The notes beneath the pieces were generated by a model, which saw only the letters and a program-made list of their open reading frames with translations, made no database searches and was not told the origin of the DNA. From positions 22,631,584-22,695,583 of the forward strand of contig LR990043.1 of the NCBI GenBank assembly GCA_905147135.1: 64,000 nucleotides of DNA. The letters run 5' to 3'. The translations under genes and the position numbers were made by a program. How positions within the stretch are numbered: position 1 is the stretch's first letter; each line of letters starts with the position of its first letter. Of this stretch, positions 1 to 11,180 are shown piece after piece. Source of the DNA: Blastobasis lacticolella. Lineage: Eukaryota; Arthropoda; Insecta; Lepidoptera; Blastobasidae.

Positions 1-179
1 AATAGGTAATAAGCGTTGCATACATATCGCACTGTGCCGAGGGGTGGAACGAATCACGCACAATGTAATCTGTCTAGTTAGCCAAGGCAAAGTGAATAAT
101 GAAGTTACTATTTATCTACCCGCGAGTAAATTGTAGAAAAAAAGCAACAATAAATTAATATGGTATCATGCCGTATCAA

Positions 180-405
180 CAAAAGTGGGCCCCACAGAAT
201 ACCAGCGCTGTGAGTCGCTTCTTGCGCATCACAGCACATGCTGAGTGGGTACCATTTATGCTGGCCGCCGCGGCACCCAGTGGCATAGGAGGCTACGTAT
301 TATTTTATATGTCTTAATTATTAATGTTTCCTTTGTCTGTAACTGAAACTGTTATTGTGTCGTGGTGTGCTATGTGTAATAAATGTCTCTTCTTTCTTTC
401 TTATC
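180..405 (+). repeat. Retroelement 3'-tail-like repeat
   Basis: This stretch starts in GGGCCCCACAGAATACCAGCG, passes through a GCGGCACCCAGTGG block and ends in an AATAAATG signal followed by a CTTTCTTTCTT tail. A GC-richer body, a polyadenylation-like signal and a simple-sequence tail are typical of LINE or SINE 3' ends in Lepidoptera. I cannot assign a family. Bases 1-180 and 405-580 show nothing recognisable. Confidence 0.4.
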
Positions 406-596
406 TTAACCATATATTTTATCAAACAGTAACAAGTTTGATTTACATCACACTGTAAAATGTTGTTTAAAGCAAAATTGCTCTTTTATCCCCCCAAAAA
501 CCACCTAGCTATGCCATAGCTATACATACTGTCGCTTAATAAAGTAGCTAGTGAAATCAAAGTATCAGCTAGAAATTGTATCACGTTTTATCATGG

Positions 597-782
597 TAAT
601 TGATAATGTCGCGCTGAGCCGCCGGCGGGGCCTTGGCGGTCGCCTCGGACTTTGCACTCGCGGCCCGCGAGACTATTTCTGAAGACAACGTGTCGAGATC
701 GCCGCCGCCGCGTGCGCAGGCCACCGCCGGCGTCGCCACCTCGTGGGCAGCTCGGCTGCGTGTGCGCAGGGCATGGTTGGAA
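597..782. other. GC-rich CpG island, possible exon
   Basis: An isolated GC-rich, CpG-rich block sits in AT-rich DNA. It is open in one frame on each strand (about 73 codons on -, 63 on +), and neither translation has a motif I recognise. No convincing splice pair bounds it on either strand. It could be a coding exon of an unseen gene, a first exon or promoter, or a transposon fragment. Confidence 0.25.
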
Positions 783-829
783 GTACTATTTTCATTGACC
801 ATTTATCCAGCTATTGTCAAATAACTTTG

Positions 830-1890
830 CGTATTAATGCGTTTGGATACATAACCTAGCTATCTGATATTCAGCGGGCCTGTCGTCGTGACAATAAGAT
901 CCCTGTCGTCGTAACAATAACATCATTTTCTTCGATAATCATCCAGCGCAACCCTGACTCTTAATGCCATTAGACGGTCCACATGTTTTACCACCGTGGT
1001 GGCATGAAATTACATACATATATGGGCAAGAACAAACGTAAAAAATTATAATCTTTTTACCTCCTTTATTACTCGAGAAATTATATGTATAATTTTTATA
1101 AACGTGAAACTTAAACCTACTGAAACACCGTGCACGCGAGCGAAACCGCGTGAAAACAGTTGTCGGTATTATGCAACTTTCACCAGGTGTATATTCACAA
1201 ACAACGAAGTCTTGAAAATTGTATTTTACATGTGAAACCGGGCTGAAATCTACTAGAAAAGACAATAAAGTATGTATTTTCTCATATCAAAATTAAACCA
1301 TACTGAGACGAAATGACGTTCGTTTAGCTCACTGCGCTGGAAATGGGATGCATTTGTACTTCAAAGTGAGTTCAAGTCGAGAGCAACATGTGGACCACAA
1401 CTGCATTGGTTATGAGCTCAATGGTTCTCAAACGGGGCGCTATCCAAGTGTCTCAAGATAAGAGATCCTTGTTCGAGCGAGGAACCTTAAAACCGAGGGA
1501 AAAAAGGTTGGTATCCTCTGAATAATTAGCGTACAAGAGTAGCGTACGTAAGTAAGTGTACGTAAGTGCAGTGCAATTTAAAGAATAACAGTGTCTTTGC
1601 GGTTTAACCTTATAGCATAGTCGATTACATGTGGGATAATGATGCTTAATAACAGAGCAATAAAGTAAATACTGGAACCAATTTTCTGTAGGTTATACGG
1701 TTAATCGTAAGTAGGTTAGGGCGTTAGGTGTTTATTGTGCGCTGTGTAGTGCAAGATGCTAATTTGACTATTATTTCCATATCCCTTGTTACTTTATTGT
1801 TTTAAATTACCAGCGAATAAATTACAATATCAGCACAGATTACTAACATGTACCAATATCCGACGCCCGCGTCGAAAGCTAAGTTCATTA
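830..1890. other. Unassigned AT-rich DNA
   Basis: I see no gene, RNA or clear repeat here. Open frames are short and lack splice context. Confidence 0.5.
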
Positions 1891-1892
1891 CA

Positions 1893-2012
1893 TATTATAA
1901 AACAAAGTCCCACGCAGCGTTTGTCTGTTCGGGATTTACTCAAAAACTAACGAACGGATTTTCCTGCTGTTTTTACCAATAGACAGAGTGATTCATGAGG
2001 AAAGGCGGGTCG
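1893..2012. repeat. Lepidopteran 'AAAACAAAGTC' repeat copy
   Basis: The block reads ATAAAACAAAGTCCCACG, then a GTCTGTTCGGGAT stretch, then CGGATTTTCC and GATTCATGAGGAA, and ends near GGCGGGTCGCT. The same order recurs at 12,790-12,910, 30,305-30,510 and 43,138-43,375, and in reverse at 5,930-6,160 and 29,215-29,625. It is a dispersed non-coding repeat of unknown class. Confidence 0.6.
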
Positions 2013-2890
2013 CTTGTAACTAATAAAGTGGAATTAGCGTATTAATATTGCTTACAACAACAGTGCTGCCCTAAAAACAAAACGTAAAATGAAGCTTGAA
2101 TACACTGAAATTTAGATGGCAACGGTGCGGTATTAAATTTCATGATATTACAGTTGGAGAATATTGCCGATGTTAGATTAGGAAAATTATGTAAGTACTT
2201 AAAATAATGCGTGAAGGAAAACTTTATCAGATAACGTATTCGATATGGCAATTGTTTATTTTAAAATACCTCGGAATCGGTCTCGTAATCGCTCGGAACA
2301 CTCCCAAATGATTCACTTTGAATTATCTAATTATATAAATAGGGATGATAACTTAAAATATTTTTTCAATTACTCAGATAGATTATTAAAATCCGGCCAA
2401 GACGTGTCGCGCCACGTGGAGTGTAGGGTTCCGTAGTTGCGTAGATGTTACAATATGCGTGCAAAAGAGGGCTTTCTGATACTATAAACACATTACAAAG
2501 TTACAAATGTTGCTAGCTAAATTTTTTTTCCATACAATTGATTTGTTTTTTAAGTGCTTTTTCCTGGTGTTCATGCTAGTTTGTCACAACAGTATGACTA
2601 TGAGGATATACATGTCCTCGTATTTTTAGAAAACAATACTTTATTTAAATTATTCGTTGAGGAAGTGAATGAGGTTTGTCACCCTAGCAACTGGGATAAT
2701 GTGGTATCTGCCTCTATAGTCACTCCTATATAAGGAATGCCTAAAATATGTACCAACTAGAAATCTCGGGACGAAACAACCAGTATCATATAGACACCCT
2801 AACATCCGGGGAGCCGCGAATGCTCATATTTAACCGACAGAAAAGTCGAATAGCCCCCCACCAAGTTTACATATACACAAATATTTTCTA
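2013..2890. other. Unassigned AT-rich DNA
   Basis: Nothing recognisable. Short open frames at 2,042-2,251 (-) and 2,245-2,436 (+) have low-complexity composition and no motif. Confidence 0.5.
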
Positions 2891-2896
2891 AACTGC

Positions 2897-3160
2897 TTCA
2901 TCATCATCATCATCACAGCCCATAACAGTCCACTGCAGGACTTAAGGCCTCTCCCACGAAAGGGAAGGTTTTTGCCATAATCTCCACGCTTGGCAGGCGG
3001 GTTGGAGATCGCAGTGTTGTAAATATAACAATGGAAAACGCTGCTGCCCATTTTCCAGTCTACGGAGACTCTAAGATCTTTTGCCTCGAAAACATTAGTC
3101 GCCTTGTACGACACCCACGAGTGTAAGGGGTTGGTACTATTCTACTCTGCCGGGCACCAC
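2897..3160 (-). repeat. 'CCCATAACAGTCCACTGCAGG' SINE-like repeat
   Basis: This is a dispersed repeat of about 260 bp that begins with (CAT)n, runs through ACAGTCCACTGCAGGAC and CTCTCCCACGAAAGGG, and ends near GGCACCAC. In the reverse direction it ends in GGGCTGTGATGATGATG, a microsatellite tail typical of lepidopteran SINE or LINE ends, so the transcribed strand is probably minus. Related copies lie at 42,431-42,654 and 61,131-61,366, with fragments at 3,968-4,008 and 20,565-20,625. Confidence 0.7.
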
Positions 3161-3229
3161 TCGGCTACCACTAAACTGCTTAACCAATTTTTATTAAACA
3201 AAACTAAGAACTATCTCGATCAAACTAGC

Positions 3230-3420
3230 TTTCAAATACAGCAAACCGTATCATTTTTGAACTACTATACCGATTTTAATGAAACAACAAGAACGTACAA
3301 GAAGAAGAGGCAAATACAGAAAACCGAATCCAAATCGGTCCATCTATTCGGGAGCTCCGATGCCACAGATACACACGTCAACCTCATAACACCCTCTTGT
3401 TCCTTTGGTGGTTAAAAACA
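3230..3420 (+). repeat. Dispersed repeat, CACAGATACAC type
   Basis: A stretch with ACCGATTTTAATGAAAC, CAAATCGGTCCATC, GATGCCACAGATACACACG and CATAACACCCTCTTG ends in a GGTTAAAAAC segment. A diverged copy in the same order occurs at 25,870-26,050. It is a common type of non-coding lepidopteran repeat, and the class is unknown. Confidence 0.55.
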
Positions 3421-4203
3421 ACTCACTTGTCGTCCAGCATATTGTCACTTCCGGCTTGTCAGACCACAGATTCGACGCAACTATTACGCAAACGCCACAC
3501 TGAACATACACACGGAACTGTTGCCTCCGCTCGTCGCGCGTCGTACTGAAAGGTCCTGTCTCGATCAGCAATACTTTATAGGTTGGCTTATCTCGCGAGG
3601 CGGCGGATATCGCGCCAGATATAGTAGTAGGTTATCTGACTTATCAGACATAGGTGTTGTTGTTTAGACTGTTGTGGTGCATGCGAGTTTCTTGACTCAC
3701 TCATTCACAAGCCGGAGACGCCGCTGGGCGGTGCAAATGGCTGCAATTAGAGTTGTCAAACAATTTCAAGGATATATTCTATCTGCAAAACTGCTTAGTG
3801 CTTAGTGGCTACATATAAAAATTTTAAAATGCAGTTTTGTCATAGGCATTTCAATCATTATGTACTTATCTTTTAAATGTATTTAACTGCTGTAAAACTG
3901 TGTAATGAACTAAATAAATAGTAGATTTCGATTTAGCGTGTAAAGAAACTGTATATTGTGGGTACCTTTGCCGAAGTGGTTGGTGCTATTCTATCGGACA
4001 CCACATAGGAAAAAAATTAAATGAGATTTTGAGAAAAAGTGTATTTTTTTACCAAATGGTTCTTATTATACCCGAAGAAAGTGTATTGCTAGAATATAGT
4101 AGATTTGGGTACTACATATTTTTCCAACACCATATAGTATTATGTGAGCGTGGAGATGGCAGCGGATAGTGGTGAATGGGGAAAGTAAACATAGTGTCGC
4201 GTG
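3421..4203. other. Mostly unassigned DNA with one repeat fragment
   Basis: Bases 3,968-4,008 are a fragment of the CCCATAACAGTCC repeat family (GGTTGGTGCTATTCTATCGGACACC region). I see nothing else. Confidence 0.4.
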
Positions 4204-4371
4204 TACCCGCCTGTTGAAACCATTGAACCGCTTCATTGCTAGTAGGGTTGCCAACCCCAAATGAATGAGATAAGGGCAGGCAAAGGACGATATAGTATCT
4301 TGACCAAAAATATATAGGATTTGGCATACCTACTAGCAATGAAGCGGTTCAATGGTTTCAACAGGCGGGTA
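4204..4371. repeat. Perfect 43-bp inverted repeat
   Basis: Arm 4,204-4,246 (starting TACCCGCCTGTTGAAACC) is the exact reverse complement of arm 4,329-4,371 (ending TTTCAACAGGCGGGTA), with an 82-base spacer. A transcript of either strand could fold into a long perfect hairpin. The arms contain no obvious transposon ends. The lack of mismatches implies a recent origin or gene conversion between the arms. Confidence 0.9.
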
Positions 4372-4689
4372 ACTCAGGTATCACTATCTCATAATCTTGA
4401 CCACAGCCTCAGATCCGTTGCCGGCGTCTAAAAATTGCGGCATCTAAGACTTTTTGGAGCTGCCATTAAATAGTGTAGTCAGACAAACACAGTATTCTGC
4501 AATTGCCCACGCAATGGCCAGCTGCATTATATGTTAAGAAATATTTAATCGTCACATACACTCATTGCGTGTTTCGACTTGCAAAATAATTACTGGACGA
4601 GACAAGATTGCCGGTCTCGATTTAGGATTAAATAAGAAAAGATGGTACCTATATGTTTTTAAAACAATTTCTACAATTAAAAGGACATA

Positions 4690-4770
4690 ACAAACATATG
4701 CGACGTAAAATTAAAGTATTTTAACATAACTAACATATGCGACGTAAAATTATAGTAATTTAACACGACT
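4690..4770. repeat. Two-copy tandem repeat, 39-bp period
   Basis: AACATATGCGACGTAAAATT occurs at 4,693 and again at 4,732, with similar sequence continuing into ATTTAACA. It is a short local duplication. Confidence 0.7.
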
Positions 4771-5171
4771 CGTAAATAATAAATGCTCGTAATTGAAAGC
4801 TACTAATAGAAGAATTTTCGTTGGCGATAATGTCCGGATATATATAGCGTATCCTGTTCACGGCAACTAAATTATTACAACATATTACTGGATTAGATAA
4901 GCATACGGATTCATTGCCTACTCAATCAGGACAAAGTATTCAATCGTATTTTTGTATCTAATCTTACTTATCTTTACTGGAGCTATAATTTTTCATAATG
5001 TCATGTACCTATCGCGTGTGATACATGACAGAGACTTTTTATGAGATGACTAGCGGTCCCCCGCGGGTTTCACTTTCTTATTTATTCTGTTATTTTAAAA
5101 GGCATTAGGTACACTATGACACACCGAAAGAATGTAGCTTCTTTTCGAAATCGGTTTACTAGTTTTGGAAA

Positions 5172-5500
5172 TCACCCCGGGTGCGTTGGAGGCCTAATGG
5201 TTAAGGGGTCCGACTCGTACTCGTGGGGTTCGTACCCCAATTACTCTTTTGTGTGTTATGTACACTAGTTTAACACTAATCGATGTTCTCACGGTGAAAC
5301 AAAACATCGTGATAAAACCGGACACATTCAGGTAACCATGATACAATCTAGTCAGGTTCCCCTGTCAGCAGGGTCAAGGAGGTCAGATGACAGTCGCTCC
5401 ACTGTAATTACCTGATATTCTAAAACCTGGATCACTTTCCACAAACATCGAGACTTTATCCCGAAGATGATCAGTCTCCGAGATCACCTCCAACATATAT
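5172..5500 (+). repeat. tRNA-headed SINE
   Basis: The 5' part (5,180-5,243) resembles a degenerate tRNA. It has an A-box-like GGCCTAATGGTTAAGGGG and a B-box-like GGGGTTCGTACCCC. The body holds TCACGGTGAAACAAAACATCGTG, a segment I know from lepidopteran SINEs. It is not a functional tRNA because the stems do not close. A head of the same general kind is found reversed at 44,447-44,518. Confidence 0.65.
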
Positions 5501-5929
5501 GACGTTTTTATACCACTAAGGTGATGGTAGACAAGCTTATGGCTCACCTTTTATAGACAAATTTTGTTGGCTTGACTTACTTATTACTGCAATTTTCAAC
5601 ATTGCAAAACAAGATACAGCCGAAGTTGTTCGCTGATAATGTGAGTAATCGGCTAAGTGGGTTTTTGAGTTTATCTGTTACAAACACACACAAAAAACCA
5701 TACCTTTTCTCTTTATAATATTATAGTTAAGATGACAACAAGTGGCCCCGACAATCAATAAGCAGTAAAGCAGTAGGTTTAGATAACCAAATTGAATAAT
5801 CCTGATATAACTTCATTATAATACCCAGCGTGATAAATTATTATGACTATGTGATTCATGTTATATGAAAGTATTTAGCGACTTTTCCTGTTTACCAGAC
5901 GAGGTAGAGTTATTTTATTATGAACTATT
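5501..5929. other. Unassigned AT-rich DNA
   Basis: No gene or repeat recognised. Confidence 0.5.
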
Positions 5930-6160
5930 GGACCCGACGCGACTTCGTTCGCGTACCTACACCTATTTGGCCCCTACCACTGTACCCCTACCTACCCCTT
6001 TTTTTAAATCCTTTTTTTAATCACTCTATCTATTGTTGAAAATCGAAATAAATTCCATTGCGTAGTTTATAAGATCTAATCGTACATAAATACATACATA
6101 GATACATAGAGGCAGACGGCGGAAAACGACTTTGTTTTATACTATTTTATTATTAATATG
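5930..6160. repeat. 'CGCGACTTCGTTCGCG' repeat copy
   Basis: It runs from GACCCGACGCGACTTCGTTCGCG through ATCACTCTATCTATTGTTG to GCGGAAAACGACTTTGTTTTATA. It is the reverse orientation of the AAAACAAAGTC family and collinear with 29,215-29,625, which carries an insertion. Partial copies with the CCCGCGACTTCG core occur at 15,195-15,290, 42,845-42,985 and 49,875-49,945. Confidence 0.6.
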
Positions 6161-6294
6161 AATCACTACTTCTGGTGAAAATTGGTAATGGGAACACCCA
6201 TTAGTCATGGAACCTACATAATAGACTACAACTAAATGTAACTGATCGATGTATGTGACACATCTATACCTATAAAGAGAAAATATTTGATTGA

Positions 6295-6530
6295 ATGTTT
6301 TTTTTTTATGTTATACGGCAGACAAACAGGCAGGCGGGCCACCTGTTGGAAAGTGGTCACCGCCGCCTATGGACATCAGCAACACCAGGGGAGTCACCAA
6401 TGCGTTGCCCGCCTCTGAAGAGACCTCTAATATACCTCTTGAACGATCCCATATCATAGTCCAAAGGAAACACTGAGGCTGGGAGCTCATTCCACATCTG
6501 AATCGCACGAGCGAGAAACGTTCTTAACGA
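6295..6530. repeat. 'GCGGGCCACCTG' repeat family copy
   Basis: The segment ACGGCAGACAAACAGGCAGG, GGCCACCTGTTGGAAAGTGG, CCTATGGACATCAGCAACACC and CAATGCGTTGCCC is one half of the most frequent dispersed repeat of this window. It is followed by a downstream part (ATAGTCCAAAGGAAACACTG). Better copies are at 23,844-24,180 and 43,441-43,790. It is a lepidopteran short interspersed repeat whose class I cannot prove. Confidence 0.7.
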
Positions 6531-7800
6531 ACGTCGTAATGGATAAACTCAAAAACTACTTAACCTATTTTAAAAATTATTTTACCTACAAAAAGCTACT
6601 TTATCAGCGAGTATCATAAGCTATAGTTTTTCCCGAAATTCAATGTAGTTCTTACAGTAACGTAGAACCTGAATTTACGCGCACAAAGTTACAGACAAAA
6701 AATCGAATCGAAGATATTTAAGAGAAAATATAGGTATATTTCTTAAATCCATAACAATAATATTTGGAATTATCTGTATATGCGTTTGTGCGCGTTAATC
6801 TTCCGACTACACGGCGGCTGGTCCTCACGAACGAAATTTAGGGCGAACATTAGTCACAAATAATAAAGAAGCAAGTAACAATAAAGTATAGGCAGGCAAC
6901 AAACAAATAATACGAGGACCTTATTGCGAATTACATATATCTACACTACACAGTGCAGCAATTTTATCATAATATACATCAACCTCATTCATGAAGAAAA
7001 GCCGTTGTGTATCGGCAGATAGTCGGTTGTTGAACTGCCGATACAATTAATCCACAACACAAAGGATATACATATTGTGTTCCTTTTGTTTACTTAATAC
7101 AGTTCATAGACCGCATCACACTATCGATAACGATCAATCGTCAAATTTAGTATAGTAAATAGTAAATGCGTAATTCGAAGAGTATAGTGTGAAAAAAAGA
7201 AGTGTAGACGAAGTATCACCCGCCTAGCTAAGCTATACAAAGTAATTGGCAAAAATTTACTATTCATTCATAGAATTTGATTATCCAGTCGCCAGCTATA
7301 AACTACACTTATCGCAGAAAAATCCGCAAAGCCAAAAATTTCTCAAATTTCGTCATACATTTGTGGCGTTCCAAATCAGACTTTAACGCATATTTTTTGT
7401 GCCAGTGAGTGTATTTCAGAAGAATGTTGTTTTCCAATTAAATTATGACATTTTAGCAATGCAAATCAAAAGTTCAAGGAGGACAGTGGATTGACAATAA
7501 CTTCATATTTTATTTACGAATAAGGTGTGAATCCAGTGTTGGTTCCACTGGTGTAAGTAACTCTAACGATATCAATACTAAGTTGACTTTTGACGACATA
7601 ATTGACTTTTACGTCTATAGTAGGCTAGGCACTATAGGCACAACAAAATCCATTCCACCACACCGCATACCATATCGTTACGCATTTTGGGAAACAAATT
7701 CCACCACGCTAGCCCGTCGCGCCCGTGTATGCGATAAAAAGTCAATGTCAAAGAAAATAAACGTAATAACATCTAGAAGTAAATAAAACATAGGCAAACA
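6531..7800. other. Unassigned AT-rich DNA with a small hairpin
   Basis: A GTATCGGCAG / CTGCCGATAC inverted repeat lies near 7,011-7,048. I found no gene; the 67-codon open frame at 7,583-7,786 (+) has no motif and no splice context. Confidence 0.4.
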
Positions 7801-8044
7801 TAGAATACTCACGTCTCATTCTCGTCTATGAACATGTCTGTACGCTTTAACCTGCAACAGAAACATTTACACAGTAAGTAAAATGAACAAACAATGGATT
7901 CATTACATGCGTCGCTGTTTAAAAATGTACATAACAATCGTGACATGTTAAAAATATATAAAGAAGATGATTTACTATCATAATATAGAGGTGGGTGTCG
8001 AAACCGACTCAAGGTTTGTTGCATGAATCTTGAAAAAATAGTAC

Positions 8045-8215
8045 ATGGAGTCCCCCCCCCACGTGCCTAGTGTGGGTAGGCCTCCCACCCCCTGGTAAAG
8101 CTAGCAGATGCTAGCTGGATGCGGAAACCGACCGGCCTTTGCGGAGATCTCTGAGGGAGGCCTATATCCAGCAGTAAGCGTCTTCCAGTTGATATGATGA
8201 TGACATGGAGACAGA
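8045..8215 (+). repeat. LINE/SINE 3' tail
   Basis: It has a poly-C run, GGGTAGGCCTCCCACC, and GAGGGAGGCCTATATCCAGCAG followed by ATATGATGATGACATGG. GGAGGCCTATnTCCAGCAGT followed by GATGATGA is the usual 3' terminus of RTE-like retroelements in moths and butterflies. No coding part is attached. Confidence 0.6.
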
Positions 8216-8245
8216 ATAAATTGCTAACGAACCTCTTTTGCAATG

Positions 8246-8290
8246 TATACCTACATCAAAGGTCAGATTGTGACCTTTGAAGTAGGTATA
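8246..8290. promoter_or_regulatory. 45-bp hairpin with inverted AGGTCA half-sites
   Basis: Arms 8,246-8,265 and 8,271-8,290 are complementary at 19 of 20 positions around the 5-base loop GATTG. Each arm ends in CAAAGGTCA or its complement, giving AGGTCA-N5-TGACCT, an inverted repeat of nuclear-receptor half-sites. Whether it is a receptor site or a chance foldback cannot be told from sequence. Confidence 0.45.
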
Positions 8291-8417
8291 ACGGTCGGAG
8301 AGCAGTCAAATCAAAGCGCCGCGGCCGGTAGGTGGCGTGGGAGACTTTAAAGTGTATGTAAGTGCTATTTGCTGGGATTCCATATTCAACATTATTTTCT
8401 ACGAAATTCTAATATTA

Positions 8418-8563
8418 TAGCTGGGGTCCGAAGTGGTAAGAATAAAAGAAGATGTATGGAAAGAGTTGTGGATATATGCGAGGCTAGGGAATTGTGTCAG
8501 GATAAAGCAAAGTGGCGGTCCATAGTCTCTGCCTACTCCACCTGTGGGACACAGGTGTAAGCT
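8418..8563 (+). pseudogene. LINE ORF2 C-terminal fragment
   Basis: The open frame ends in a stretch that includes ARELCQDKAKWRSIV and then a stop at 8,561-8,563. A basic segment followed by an acidic helix and 'xDRAKWRxxV' is the usual extreme C-terminus of RTE-like ORF2 proteins in insects. No reverse transcriptase is left upstream, so this is a truncated relic. Confidence 0.5.
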
Positions 8564-8891
8564 TTATGTATACATGTATGTGCCTAATATTATGATCCGG
8601 GTTTTGGTATAAAGAATGATACAGTAACAGTATATTTTATTCCATTTTGTCTAGCTGTTGCCTCCAAATCCACCAGTCAAATGGATGTTTGCATATCGCG
8701 GATTCGCGATGTCGTCGCTATAAATGTTTTGATTGATATTGGGGTTTCAGCGTTGTTAGCATACTGTCAATTAGTGTGGTCCACATAAAAGTAAATAATG
8801 TGTTATGGTTGCAGATGTCCTAGACCTATCTTGGTGACCGCTTTCCGTCTTAACTATATAGACGTTTAACATTATAGACGCGTAATAACTT

Positions 8892-9105
8892 TATAGACGC
8901 GCGGAGTTTCTAAGGCTAAAGGTCATAACTAAGTTCAAATATCAACCAAGACCTAGTTACATATCCCCACATTTTAAGCAAGCTTATAGACGACGCGGAT
9001 TCTCTAAGGGTAAGTAAATGCTAAAGGTCATAACCAAATCAAAATATCAACCAAGACCTAGTTACCTACAGCAAGCTTATAGACGACGCGAAGTCTAAGT
9101 ATAAG
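8892..9105. repeat. Tandem repeat, 93-bp unit, about 2.3 copies
   Basis: Units start at 8,892, 8,985 and 9,078 with TATAGACG. Each of the first two contains CTAAAGGTCATAACnAA, ATATCAACCAAGACCTAGTT and a terminal GCAAGCT. The third is cut short near 9,105. The upstream bases (8,860-8,890) carry extra partial TATAGACG motifs. It is a small non-coding satellite-like array. Confidence 0.8.
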
Positions 9106-9800
9106 TGAGAATGAAATATTTATTTACTTTCTCACAATTTCCATAAAACAACAGTGATTGGAGTCTTTTAAGCTTAATGTTAGATGGCTCCCGTTAGAAG
9201 AAATAAGTTAATGCTAAAGGTCAAGTTGTGCAAGCAAACGCTGTAAGGAACGCACACGGTAACTCGCAACGCATAAGGATGCAGGGACACGTGTAAGTCT
9301 TGTAACTTTACGCCCGAGCAGGTGCAGGCACCGTTATGTCACAAGCGACAATGTATATTCAATACCCTTTACGTTGAATATAATATAGAAACCTACCTGC
9401 TAACCAGTTAATAACTATCTAGTTACGAGTGGCTTTATACGCGATACCTACTTGTGAATGACAGCTACTTCATACCTAGATACTTTAGTAAGTAAACCCT
9501 ACTTAGAATAAGTCTACTCATCAAACCAACAGTACCTACTCCCACAAATAAACCAGAATTTGTCTGACATTTGAAAATCAAACTTCAGTCCAAGTCTACG
9601 ACAGTATTCTCGAAACCACACTGCCGAGACTAATACAAATGTTTGTCTTAGCTAAGATAAATTGCTTAGACATAGTTTCTGTTTAGCCTCAGACTACGTA
9701 ATATCCCGCCAGTCTAGACCTTCGTACTTCGAACAGTTTACATTACATAACTCCAAGCATTCCCTCGTCAAAGTTGGGTAATAGCGGTAATAGTGCAGAT
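9106..9800. other. Unassigned DNA
   Basis: No gene or recognised repeat. Confidence 0.5.
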
Positions 9801-9864
9801 TTATGTGTATTTGCTCTTCAGTCCCTTATCGCTTAATCAGCCATCTCGAGATTGTGCTGATCTT

Positions 9865-9985
9865 GAGATGTATCTGGTGCGACGCGAGGCGCCACGCCTG
9901 CGCCGAGCCCCCGCGCTATTTTCGTCCACGCGACGCCTTTGAGCCAAACCAGTGCAGGCGGACTGTGTCACGCGCAGGAATCTAG
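9865..9985. other. GC-rich island, possible exon or promoter
   Basis: A GC-rich stretch (GCGACGCGAGGCGCCACGCC onwards) is open for 60 codons on both strands, with no motif and no clear splice pair. It stands out only by composition. Confidence 0.2.
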
Positions 9986-10022
9986 GTCTGGACGAGTAGG
10001 CTAGACTGTCTTGAGGAAACAC

Positions 10023-10980
10023 TTCGGCGATTCAGTGCTTTACCTGTTTAGAGCTTGGGGTTTCGCATTCTGGATGATTGGTTCGGTCACTTGATTGAGG
10101 ATGTTAGAGAGAGGTTTGTTTCAGATCATTATTATATGGATTTATTTAGCAAAATCGTACTGATGCATATGTTCAGGAATTGCATTAGAAGCGTAATGAA
10201 TCTGCATCCAATTTAGCTCTAAATAAATGGACTGTCACAAATCATTTGGACTGAACGCCACACCGATTGCACCGCGCAGTCTGAACTGTATTTTATTTAT
10301 TTAGGTATTTAAAGCAAATAGAAACACACATACTACTGAATAAGTTAGGTACCTACACGTTAATACTGTTAATTCAGACAATATTGCAGCTCGATCCAGC
10401 ATAACACACAAGGTGTACCACATTTGACAAGTGACTCAGAAGTATGATCCAAAGTAAAAACTAAAATTTTGGCAGATGGGATACTATGCGATCAAATGCG
10501 GTAAATCTGTTTAGTAACTACACCCCCTCTTTAAATCACGTCAGATAGCACTATCCTAACCCGCTGCCCCAACAAACAAACAAGGATCGCTATCACCCGA
10601 AAACCCAAAAACAATACGATCAGACGGTCGAATATTTAATTCATCACGAGGTTAATTGCCGATTACCTACGACCCAATTACAGTAACGCTGACGACGACG
10701 ATGACACATTGCGTCGCGTCTGTTTAATTCACATTCAGTTTAACCCGCATTCTGGTCGGAATAGTGACCGCAATGTGCAAATTAGATTATAACCTGCGCA
10801 CAAACACTATGCGCTAACCTCACACCATGTTGTAGCCCGCAATGTGTATTATTACAGCGTATGCCCGATCACGTATTCATGCACTCGGTGATTAAAATTT
10901 ACAACATAATTTATATATTTAACACTTTGTGTTGTCACTTCATGTAATTTATAGTAATAGGTACTATAATAACACACTAG
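10023..10980. other. Unassigned AT-rich DNA
   Basis: No gene or recognised repeat. Confidence 0.5.
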
Positions 10981-10984
10981 AAAC

Positions 10985-11180
10985 TAGAAAGTTTGTGTGT
11001 GTATGTTTGTTCCCTCTTCACGCCTAGACGGATGAACGGATTTGACTAAAATTTGTGTAGGTAGCTAGATTAAGGTCTGTTGTAAGCTACTCGCCTTCTC
11101 CCAATTGCGCGACATAACGTGTAGTCACACGACAGAAAGCTAGAAACGTATAAAACTCAGGATGAGGTTTGTTTGTTTGA
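10985..11180. repeat. Diverged 'AAACGGATTTGAC' repeat
   Basis: TTCACGCCTAGACGGATGAACGGATTTGACTAAAATTTGTG is a diverged form of the TCGCGATAAACTCAAAAACTACTGAACGGATTT class found elsewhere in the window. A second half-copy follows around 11,160-11,215. Confidence 0.4.

Noticed and set aside
3405..3600. LINE endonuclease fragment (translation with LSDH-like residues)
   Set aside because: Only a few residues fit and no extended similarity could be followed.
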